Source: a bacterium
GTDB lineage: Bacteria > Planctomycetota > UBA1135 > UBA2386
DNA: 13,785 nucleotides
Assembly (NCBI GenBank): GCA_011051855.1
Contig: DRKG01000033.1
Span: 1-13,785 of the forward strand
Reading direction: 5' to 3'
Shown: piece by piece, positions 6,355 through 12,821 of the stretch
Position numbering within the stretch: position 1 is the stretch's first letter
Layout of the letters: every line of letters starts with the position of its first letter
The notes under the pieces: generated by a model
Database searches by the model: none
What the model saw: the letters and a program-made list of their open reading frames with translations, nothing else
What the model was told of the DNA's origin: nothing
Translations under genes and position numbers: made by a program

Positions 6355-7749
6355 ATGCACGACGCGCGCGATGGCGATCTCGATCAGGTCCGCAAAGGGT
6401 TGCGCATGGCGTCGCCGCCCGATTCCGCGCAGATCGCCACGGAGAAGGAGCTGTTGCGCGAACTCGAGCACGCGTCGCCAGGCAAGCGTTGGCGCGGGTA
6501 TCTGAAACTGATCGGGCCTGGTTACCTGCAGAGCGCGATGACGCTCGGCAGCGGCACCGCAGCGAGCAGCTTGTTCGCCGGTGCGATGTTCGGCTACGAC
6601 CTCCTGTGGGTTGCGCCGGTCGGCATGCTGCTCGGCGTCCTGGTCATGGGAGTGGTGTCGCACCAGACGCTGTCGACTGGAGAACGAGTGCTGCCGGCGA
6701 TGGCACGTCATGCCCACCCGGTGATCGCCTGGGGGTTCGCGCTCGCGGCGCTGCTCGCCTCGATCGTCTGGCATCTACCGCAGTACAACCTCGCCGCCGG
6801 CGTGCTCGTCGACGCCGCGGCTACCGTCGGCGTGCCCGGAATCCCGCCGATGGCCGCCAGTCTGGCGGTGATGGTCTGGGCGGTTGCTCTGTCGCTGACC
6901 TACGGCAAGAGTTCGCGGTTGGTGCGCTTCTACGAGCGCTTCCTCAAATACACCGTGTGGAGCATCGTGCTGCTGCTGTTGTGGGTCGTGGCGCGCACCG
7001 AGACCGATTGGGGTGCCGTGTTGTCCGGTTTCGTGCCGAACGTGCCCGCCGACACGGTCGTGGTCGCCGGCGAATCGGTTCGCGCGGTCGAGCTGATCGT
7101 CGCCGGCATCGCCGCCGCGGTCGGCGTCAATATGCTGCTGCTCTACCCCTACAGCCTGTTGGCGCGCGGTTGGGGGCGAGAACATCGTGGCCTGGCGCGG
7201 TTCGATCTGTTCGCCGGCATGTTGCTCCCGTACGCGCTCGCTAGCAGCCTGATGGTCGTTGCGGCGTCGAACACGCTGTTCAGCAGCGGCGCCGAGGTGA
7301 CCAAGAGTGCCGCCGTCAGCACCCTCGGCCGTGTGCTCGGCGACGTGATCGGTCCCGTCAGCGGCCGCTTGCTATTCGATCTGGGAATGCTCGCGATGGC
7401 GCTCAGCACGATCACGCTGCACATGGTCTGCTGCGGCTTCGTGGCGATGGAATGGTTCGGCTTGCCGTTCGGTTCGTTGCGACAACGGCTGTTCATGCTG
7501 CTGCCGCTGCCGGGTGTGTTGGCGCCGGTGGTTTGGAGCAAGTACGCGGTCTACCTGGCGATCCCTACGACCATCATTTGTGGTGCGATGCTGCCGGTCG
7601 CCTACCTCGGGTTCCTGTTGTTGCAGCGTAGCAAGGCCTACCTCGGTGAAGAGCGGCCGACCGGTTTGCGCGGTGTCGTTGCGACCGGCGGACTGGTCGT
7701 CGCGATGGTGGTGATCCTGACCGCGTTGGCCTTCTACCTGCTGACGTAG
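6355..7749 (+). CDS. Divergent Nramp-family transporter lacking the canonical metal motifs
   Basis: Inner-membrane protein of 464 residues with about eleven hydrophobic helices. The first helix, GPGYLQSAMTLGSGTAASS, aligns with the Nramp TM1 signature GPG...DPGN...A, but the metal-binding DPGN is replaced by GSGT (residues 65-68). FAGAMFGYDLLWV after it fits Nramp closely. In the TM6 equivalent (about 258-270) the MPHN motif appears as YPYS (264-267), losing the methionine that selects transition metals. Nramp-fold proteins with GSG in place of DPG exist in planctomycetes, and their substrates are unknown, so manganese or iron transport should not be assumed. ATG at 6355 follows the OYE stop by 6 bases with AGGAG at 6347-6351, a close spacing; ATG at 6406 (residue 18) is an alternative. 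The 3' end overlaps the convergent kinase gene by 16 bases. Confidence 0.8.
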   Translation: MHDARDGDLDQVRKGLRMASPPDSAQIATEKELLRELEHASPGKRWRGYLKLIGPGYLQSAMTLGSGTAASSLFAGAMFGYDLLWVAPVGMLLGVLVMGVVSHQTLSTGERVLPAMARHAHPVIAWGFALAALLASIVWHLPQYNLAAGVLVDAAATVGVPGIPPMAASLAVMVWAVALSLTYGKSSRLVRFYERFLKYTVWSIVLLLLWVVARTETDWGAVLSGFVPNVPADTVVVAGESVRAVELIVAGIAAAVGVNMLLLYPYSLLARGWGREHRGLARFDLFAGMLLPYALASSLMVVAASNTLFSSGAEVTKSAAVSTLGRVLGDVIGPVSGRLLFDLGMLAMALSTITLHMVCCGFVAMEWFGLPFGSLRQRLFMLLPLPGVLAPVVWSKYAVYLAIPTTIICGAMLPVAYLGFLLLQRSKAYLGEERPTGLRGVVATGGLVVAMVVILTALAFYLLT

Positions 7750-10259
7750 CGGCGGTACACGTCGAGCAGGGCCTTGGCGGCCTCAATGGTCTGACGGTTC
7801 GCGGGACCGAGTTTGCGGTCGAGGCCGGCAACCGCCTGCTGGAGCTGCTCGCGTGCATCGTCGAGCAGCGCGCGGCGCACCTTCGGGTCGTCGGTCTCGG
7901 CTTGTGCGGCCAGTGCGCGGCACATGCCCAACCGCGCCCGGAACGCGAACGTCATCCAGTGGTCTGGCGGGAGCGCATTTGCGCCATCGGCGACCAGATC
8001 ACGGAACGTCTGCTCGGCGGCGGCGATCTTCTTGGGGTGCTGTTCCATCTGCGCCACCCCGAGGTTGAACCGCAGTTTCAGCAGCGGAATGGAGCTACCG
8101 ATGTCGGCGGCGCGCGCAGCCTCGAGATAGCGAGTGCAGAGACGTTCCGACTCCGCGAACTGCTGTTGGCGGTGCAACGCGTAGGCCAGGTTGAGAACCG
8201 ACGAGATCGTCTGCACGTGCGTCGGGCCGAGTGTCGCCGTGCGCGTTTCGGTGACATCGCGCAGCAGTTCCGCGGCTTCCGCGATGGTGTTCCGGTCGCC
8301 CAGCAGGAGCACGGCGAGGTCGACCCGTGCACCGAGGGTGCGGTGGTCACGGTCGCCGAGCGACTCCCGACCAATGCGGATGGCGGCCTCGATGTCGCGC
8401 CTTGCCGCGGCACGCTCGCCGAGTGCGCGCCGTGCGTTGCCGCGGCCGAGCAGGCACTGCATGCGCAGCGCCGGTTGGGGAATCGGCTGCTGCGCGAGAC
8501 TGTCGAGAGCGGCCTCGTATTGGTCGCGCGCCTCGGCGAAGCGTCCGCTCTGGTGCAGCGCGTAGGCGAGGCGGCAGCGCGGTAGCGCGGGCGGGTCGGC
8601 GAACAGGCTCGGACGTTCTTCGGCCAGGGCGGTGGCGTCCCGCAGCATCTTGATGCCGCGCGTGATCTTGCCGGAGGTCACCAGCAGCGTGCCGAACTGC
8701 GTCAGCGCCCGCAGCCGCACTTCGAGCATCGGCTGTGGGTCGGCGGCGAGCCGCTGCAACGCGCGCTCGAACTGCTCGGTCGCCCGATCGTTCACGCCGA
8801 ACTCGGTGAACGTGCGCGCGAGGCGCAAGCGCAGCGCCGCTTCGATCGAGGGGCGTTCGATCGTCTGGTCATCCAGGCGTGCCGCGGTCGCGTCGAGCTG
8901 CCGCAGCACATCCGGGGCGATACCACCGGACTTGATGCGGTCGATGTTGTCGACGATCTGCGTCGTCTCCCAGAAACCGTAGGTGACCCGTTCCAGCTCG
9001 GCGCGCTTCTGTGCGGTCCGTGCCTCGGCGGCGACGGCATGCTGCCAGCCGATCGAAGTGGTGATCGCGCCGGCGAGCATGGCGAGCAAGGTCAAGCCGG
9101 TGCCGATGGCCGCGGTGCGATGGCGGCGCACGAACTTGCGCAACCGATAGGTGGTCGACGGCGGCCCGGCCTCGACGGGCTGGTCGGCGAGGAACCGGCG
9201 CACGTCGGCGGCCAGCGCGGCGACGGTCTGGTAGCGCTCGTCGCGGTTGCGTTCGGTCGCCCGGCGCACGATCCAGTCGAGTTCGAGCATCGGCGTCTGC
9301 TGGTTTCGCCAGCCGTAGCTCGACGGCGAAGGAACGTCGCGTTCGGCGATCACGTTCAGTGCGGCCGCCACCGGCAGCGTGTCGAGATCGTGCGGCAGTC
9401 GGCCGGTCAGCAACTGAAACAGCAGCACGCCGAGCGAGTAGATGTCGGTGCGGGCGTCGGGGGCCGCCAGCGCCGGGTCGAGCTGCTCGGGACTCATATA
9501 GGCGACCGTGCCGAGGATCACGCCGGTCTCGGTGTGCAACGTGCGCCGCACTGCTTCGGTATCGAGCGCCTGCGCGATGCCGAAGTCGATCACCTTGACG
9601 CAACCATGGTCGTCGACCAGCAGGTTGGAGGGCTTCAGGTCGCGATGCACGACGCCGTGCTGGTGGGCGTGCTGCACGGCGTCACAGATCGCGATGAACA
9701 GGGCCAACACGGGGCGAATGTCGAGCTGCCGGTCGGCGACGTAGTCGTCGATGGCGCGTGCACCGGCGAGCATCTCCATCGCCAGAAACGGCACTTCGCG
9801 GCCATCGGCATCAAACGTGCCGGCTTCGTGGATCTGGGCGATGCCCGGATGCTGCAGGCGGCCGAGCAGCTCGGATTCGTATTCGAACCGGCGACGGGCG
9901 CGCGGCGAGTCGGAACCGGCGCGCAGTGTCTTGAGTGCGACGGTGCGATGCGGGCGCTCTTGCAGCGCTTCGTAGACGGCACCCATGCCGCCTTCGCCGA
10001 TGCAGCGCACGATCGTGAACGAGCCGACCCGCGTGCCCGGCGGCAGTGTGCGCCCGATCCAGCTCGGCACGGCCTCGGATGCGGTCCACGTCGGCGCCGC
10101 GTCGGCGTCGAGGAGTTCGCGCACTTCTCGTTGCAGCGCGATGTCCTCGCCGCACTGAGCGCGCAGCCACCCGTCCCTTTCTCCGGGGGGCAGGTCGAGA
10201 GACGCGTCGAACAGTTCGCGGACGCGACGGAAGCGATCGGGCCCGGTCGGGTCGGTCAC
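7734..10259 (-). CDS. Membrane-anchored Ser/Thr protein kinase with C-terminal TPR domain
   Basis: Hanks-type kinase of 841 residues. After a short N-terminal region (1-70, including EREL/REVRELL helices typical of kinases paired with this sigma class), the kinase domain shows the glycine loop GEGGMGAVYEA (88-98), catalytic lysine in VALK (K110), HRDLKPSN (205-212), DFG (225-227), a GT-x-YMSPEQ segment (250-259) and DIYSLGVLLFQLLTG. All catalytic residues are present, so it should be active. One transmembrane helix lies at about 383-405. The rest is helical repeats; LGPTHVQTISSVLNLAYALH and neighbours look like kinesin-light-chain-type TPRs. The start is taken as GTG at 10259, whose GTGA overlaps the stop of the sigma gene; ATG at 10292 would add 11 residues. 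It likely controls, or is controlled with, the coupled sigma factor. The much longer open frame upstream has no homology and is not part of it. Confidence 0.9.
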   Translation of the reverse strand: MTDPTGPDRFRRVRELFDASLDLPPGERDGWLRAQCGEDIALQREVRELLDADAAPTWTASEAVPSWIGRTLPPGTRVGSFTIVRCIGEGGMGAVYEALQERPHRTVALKTLRAGSDSPRARRRFEYESELLGRLQHPGIAQIHEAGTFDADGREVPFLAMEMLAGARAIDDYVADRQLDIRPVLALFIAICDAVQHAHQHGVVHRDLKPSNLLVDDHGCVKVIDFGIAQALDTEAVRRTLHTETGVILGTVAYMSPEQLDPALAAPDARTDIYSLGVLLFQLLTGRLPHDLDTLPVAAALNVIAERDVPSPSSYGWRNQQTPMLELDWIVRRATERNRDERYQTVAALAADVRRFLADQPVEAGPPSTTYRLRKFVRRHRTAAIGTGLTLLAMLAGAITTSIGWQHAVAAEARTAQKRAELERVTYGFWETTQIVDNIDRIKSGGIAPDVLRQLDATAARLDDQTIERPSIEAALRLRLARTFTEFGVNDRATEQFERALQRLAADPQPMLEVRLRALTQFGTLLVTSGKITRGIKMLRDATALAEERPSLFADPPALPRCRLAYALHQSGRFAEARDQYEAALDSLAQQPIPQPALRMQCLLGRGNARRALGERAAARRDIEAAIRIGRESLGDRDHRTLGARVDLAVLLLGDRNTIAEAAELLRDVTETRTATLGPTHVQTISSVLNLAYALHRQQQFAESERLCTRYLEAARAADIGSSIPLLKLRFNLGVAQMEQHPKKIAAAEQTFRDLVADGANALPPDHWMTFAFRARLGMCRALAAQAETDDPKVRRALLDDAREQLQQAVAGLDRKLGPANRQTIEAAKALLDVYRRYVSR

Positions 10260-10792
10260 GTCGATCGGGCCCCGAGCGCGCGCTGCAGCCATGCGCGGGC
10301 GAGTCGCCAGCGGCGTTCGACCGTGCGCAGCGACGTCGTCAGCGCTTCGGCGATCTCCTGTTCGCGCAGCCCGGCGAAGATGCGCAGTTCCGCGAGCTTG
10401 GCGAGTTCTTCGTCGACCTTGGCGAGTTCTTCGAGTGCGTCGTGGATGGCCAGCACTTCGAGTTCGCCGCCGGGGGTGCCGCCGACCAGTTCGGCGTTGA
10501 GCGTGATCGGCCGCTTGCCGCCGCCGCGGCGTTCGGCATTGCGAGCACGGGCGCGATCGACCAGCACGTTGCGCATCGTGTGTGCCAGCATCGCCACGCG
10601 GTTGCGGATCGCTTCGCGCGGCGGCGAGTGCATCAGGCGCAGGTAGGCCTCGTGCACCAGTGCGGTCGCCTGCATCGTGTCCGGTCGCTGCTGGCCGCGC
10701 ATCAGCTGCGCCGCGATCGCGCGCAGCTCGTCGTAGACGGCCCCGCTGATCTCGATCGGATCGGGCTGTGGGTCGGCGCTCATGGGGCACAT
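10256..10792 (-). CDS. ECF-type RNA polymerase sigma factor of the kinase-linked class
   Basis: Alternative sigma factor, 178 residues. The N-terminal part (AVYDELRAIAAQL, then TALVHEAYLRL at 43-53) is the signature of the sigma-70 subgroup described by TIGR02999/PF07638, usually found beside Ser/Thr kinases in planctomycetes and acidobacteria. Region 2 continues through MRNVLVDRARARNAERRGGG. Region 4 has the helix-turn-helix LREQEIAEALTTSLRTVERR (142-161) and WRLARAWLQRAL. The stop TGA overlaps the kinase start (GTGA), so the two proteins are probably made in fixed ratio. No anti-sigma factor is encoded nearby; kinase-dependent control is the accepted idea for this class. Start codons at 10792 and 10783 (third residue after) are both possible and neither has a clear ribosome-binding site. 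Confidence 0.9.
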   Translation of the reverse strand: MCPMSADPQPDPIEISGAVYDELRAIAAQLMRGQQRPDTMQATALVHEAYLRLMHSPPREAIRNRVAMLAHTMRNVLVDRARARNAERRGGGKRPITLNAELVGGTPGGELEVLAIHDALEELAKVDEELAKLAELRIFAGLREQEIAEALTTSLRTVERRWRLARAWLQRALGARST

Positions 10793-10907
10793 TCATGGTA
10801 GCACGCGGTTCCGGGCGGGGTGGGACGGTCCGGACCTTCCCTTGCCAGCGGAACGTGGATTCACGGCGAGACGTCGTGTCCGGTTCGCACTGGCCGCGGC
10901 ACGAGCG
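10793..10907. other. Divergent intergenic region between sigma factor and dus
   Basis: This 115-base gap separates two genes transcribed away from each other, so promoters for both should lie here. On the + strand I see one ECF-like promoter candidate (10850-10875). On the - strand GGAAC occurs at 10812-10808, but no matching -10 at the expected distance, so autoregulation of the sigma gene is not supported by eye. Confidence 0.45.
10850..10875 (+). promoter_or_regulatory. Candidate ECF-type promoter upstream of dus
   Basis: GGAAC at 10850-10854 and CGTC at 10872-10875 with a 17-base spacer match the general -35/-10 pattern of ECF sigma promoters. It lies 33 bases before the dus start and next to an ECF sigma gene. 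Both elements are short and GC-rich, so chance occurrence is quite possible. Confidence 0.22.
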
Positions 10908-11993
10908 ATGCGTCAGACTGCCGCCGTGAAGCGCCAACTGGCCATCGGTGGCGTCGCGATCGGCCTGCCGGCGGTGCAGGCCGCGCTCAGCGGCTATTCG
11001 GACCTCGCGATGCGCACGGTCGCGCGCGAGCACGGCGCGCCTTTTGCGATCAACGAGGTCGTGCTCGACGCTCTGGTGCTGCAGAAGGGCAAGTTGCAGC
11101 GCCGCATCCTGAACGTGCCCGAACACGACCACCCGGTCGGGGGCCAGTTGATGGGCAGTCAGCCGGAGACGTTCGGTCAGGCGGCGCGGGAGTTGGTGCG
11201 CGCCGGCTACGACACCATCGACATCAACTTCGGCTGCCCGGTCAACAAGGTGCTCGGCCGGCGGCGCGGCGGTTGGCTGCTGCAGGACCCGGATACGGCG
11301 CTGGCGATCGTGCAATCGGTGCTCGACGCCGTGCAGGGTGATGCGCCCGTCACCGTCAAGATGCGGCGCGGTAGCGATGACTCGCCCGTTGCCGAACGAC
11401 GGTTTTGGGAGATCCTCGATGGCGCGATCGAGCGTGGTGTGGCGGCGGCGACCGTGCATCCGCGCACCGTCGCGCAGAAGTACGTCGGTCCGAGCCGGTG
11501 GCGTTTCTTGAAGCAGGTGCGCGCCCACGTTGGCGACTTCACGCTCTTGGGCAGTGGTGACTTGTTCAGCGCGTTCGACGTCGTCGACATGCTGCGCGAG
11601 ACCGGCGTCGACGGTGTCACGATGGCCCGTGGGTGTATCGGTAACCCGTTCGTGTTTGCCCAGGTGGCGGCGTTGCTCGCCGGAGATGCTCCATTGCGGC
11701 CGACTTGTGCGCAGCAACGGGCGGCGATCGAACGGCATTGGCAGGTGGCGTTGCCGTTCTACGGAGATCCGCGGCGCGCGCTGCCGCCGGTGCGCATGCA
11801 CGTGATCAAGTACGGGCAGTATCACCCGGAGCCGATCTGGGCTCGCGAGCAGTTGGTGCGCGTTCGCCGCCCGGAGGATCTGTTGGAGAGGGTGGCCGAG
11901 GTGTTCGCCGACCGTTTCGACGAAGGGCGCGATCGGGAGCTTCGCCGCGAACACGCGGTCGCGCCGGCGCTGCAGGATTGTCGTGAGGGGTGA
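10908..11993 (+). CDS. tRNA-dihydrouridine synthase
   Basis: FMN enzyme that reduces uridine to dihydrouridine in tRNA in the cytoplasm, using NADPH. Motifs are in order: AALSGYSDLAMR at the N-terminal flavin strand, NEVVLDALV, PVGGQLMGSQPE, then DTIDINFGCPVNKVLGRRRGGWLL with catalytic Cys110, VKMRRGSDD, TVHPRTVAQKY, LLGSGDLFS and VTMARGCIGNPFVF, which closes the phosphate-binding site. The C-terminal helical domain carries VRMHVIKYGQYHPEP. The loop after the cysteine, GRRRGGWLLQDP, differs from the GaGsALL form in typical DusA/B/C, so I give no subfamily letter. Start is placed at ATG 10908 (361 residues); GTG 10926 is equally possible, and the open frame back to 10782 overlaps the sigma gene and its upstream region and adds no family sequence. 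Followed after 27 bases by a lipoprotein gene. Confidence 0.88.
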   Translation: MRQTAAVKRQLAIGGVAIGLPAVQAALSGYSDLAMRTVAREHGAPFAINEVVLDALVLQKGKLQRRILNVPEHDHPVGGQLMGSQPETFGQAARELVRAGYDTIDINFGCPVNKVLGRRRGGWLLQDPDTALAIVQSVLDAVQGDAPVTVKMRRGSDDSPVAERRFWEILDGAIERGVAAATVHPRTVAQKYVGPSRWRFLKQVRAHVGDFTLLGSGDLFSAFDVVDMLRETGVDGVTMARGCIGNPFVFAQVAALLAGDAPLRPTCAQQRAAIERHWQVALPFYGDPRRALPPVRMHVIKYGQYHPEPIWAREQLVRVRRPEDLLERVAEVFADRFDEGRDRELRREHAVAPALQDCREG

Positions 11994-12020
11994 GGAGGCG
12001 ATCGGGCTACACTCGCCGGC

Positions 12021-12668
12021 GTGAGAACTACCTGCGTCACATTGGGTTCGCTCGTGCTGCTGGCGGGCTGCAGCGGCCTCTATCAGGTCACACCGACCGC
12101 GGGAGCGATCGGTTTCGAAGGTGCGATGACGGGGTGGCGAACTGCCAGCACCGGCGGGGACGGGCCGCACGCAACCTGGCAGCGGCGCGCCGATGACGAT
12201 GCCGTGTCGCCGCCCAACGTGTTGTCGGTGACCGCGACCAACCACACCTCCGAGTCGCGCTTCAACCTCTACTGGAGTGACCAGGAGCGCTTCCGCGACG
12301 GCGTGCTGTCGGTGGCGGTGCGCGCCGACGATGGCGTCGTCGATCAGGGTGGCGGCCCGATGTGGCGCGTGCAGGACGAGAACAACTACTACGTATGCCG
12401 GTTCAATCCGCTCGAGCTCAACTACCGCGTCTACGTGGTCGCCAACGGTGTGCGTCGTCAGCTCGCGACGGCGATCGTCGACGTGACCGCCGGTCGTTGG
12501 CACCGCATCGAGGTCGCGCATCACGGCGACCACGTAGTCTGCTGGCTCGACGGCCGCCGGCTGCTCGACGTCCACGATGCCACGATCACGCAGCCAGGCG
12601 GCGTCGGTCTGTGGACCAAGGCCGACGCGCGCACGTCGTTCGACGACTTCGTGGTCTCCGCGAAGTAA
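12021..12668 (+). CDS. Lipoprotein with LamG/DUF1080-like beta-sandwich domain
   Basis: Small secreted protein, 215 residues. MRTTCVTLGSLVLLAGC is a lipoprotein leader with lipobox LAGC (Cys17); Ser18 at the +2 position does not suggest inner-membrane retention, so the outer membrane is possible. From about residue 35 the sequence is beta-rich and resembles the concanavalin-like/LamG or 3-keto-disaccharide hydrolase (DUF1080) fold: WRVQDENNYYVCRFNPLELNY is split as WRVQDENNYYVC and RFNPLELNYRVYVV, then GRWHRIEVAHHGD and LDGRRLLDV, GGVGLWTKADARTSFDDF at the end. Such domains bind carbohydrate or are of unknown function; no catalytic residues can be asserted. Start is GTG 12021; TACACT at 12008-12013 could be a -10 of its own promoter, otherwise it is read through from dus. 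Function unknown. Confidence 0.8.
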   Translation: MRTTCVTLGSLVLLAGCSGLYQVTPTAGAIGFEGAMTGWRTASTGGDGPHATWQRRADDDAVSPPNVLSVTATNHTSESRFNLYWSDQERFRDGVLSVAVRADDGVVDQGGGPMWRVQDENNYYVCRFNPLELNYRVYVVANGVRRQLATAIVDVTAGRWHRIEVAHHGDHVVCWLDGRRLLDVHDATITQPGGVGLWTKADARTSFDDFVVSAK

Positions 12669-12821
12669 CATACGAAGCCGCGGTGCAGTTGCGCCGATGG
12701 CATCGCAATCTCGGTGAGGCCTCTATAGCCTGACGGGGGGCGGTCGATAACCAGCTCTGGAGAACCGCCCTCGGAGAACCTCCCCCGGGCGCCTCGCAAC
12801 CCGGCACACAACCCCCACGGC
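12669..12821. other. Leader region of the polyketide synthase gene
   Basis: A 153-base non-coding stretch. It holds a possible -10-like TATAGC at 12724-12729 without a convincing -35, the direct repeat and inverted repeat at 12738-12780, and no evident Shine-Dalgarno site before the ATG at 12822. The promoter of the PKS gene presumably lies here. Confidence 0.4.
12738..12780. repeat. Interlocked direct and inverted repeats before the PKS gene
   Basis: GGAGAACC occurs twice (12759-12766 and 12773-12780), 14 bases apart. GGGCGGT (12738-12744) pairs with ACCGCCC (12764-12770) across a 19-base loop, so the inverted repeat uses part of the first direct repeat. It might be a regulator-binding site or a leader structure. 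The repeats are short and a chance origin is not excluded. Confidence 0.35.

Noticed and set aside
5367..7244. Plus-strand open frame of 625 codons across the OYE and transporter genes in another frame.
   Set aside because: It spans the boundary of two well-supported genes and its translation is Arg/Ala-rich without any motif.
6355..7749. Annotation as a manganese or iron importer (MntH).
   Set aside because: The DPGN and MPHN metal motifs of MntH are both replaced (GSGT, YPYS), so the substrate is left open.
10790..10812. ECF autoregulatory promoter before the sigma gene, suggested by GGAAC on the minus strand (10812-10808).
   Set aside because: The expected -10 would fall at the start codon and no CGTC-like element is present there.
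10782..10907. N-terminal extension of 42 codons for the tRNA-dihydrouridine synthase.
   Set aside because: It runs through the divergent promoter region, overlaps the start of the sigma gene and adds no conserved sequence.
10260..12671. Minus-strand frame that stays open from the kinase gene back to 12671, which would give a 1645-residue protein.
   Set aside because: The part before 10259 is antisense to dus and the lipoprotein and out of frame with the sigma gene. It has low-complexity Arg/Ala/His composition and no family motif. The kinase begins naturally at the GTGA overlap. Long antisense frames are expected at this GC.
12689..12708. Terminator after the lipoprotein gene, from TTGCG...CGCAA.
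   Set aside because: Only five paired bases, a 10-base loop and no T-tract.
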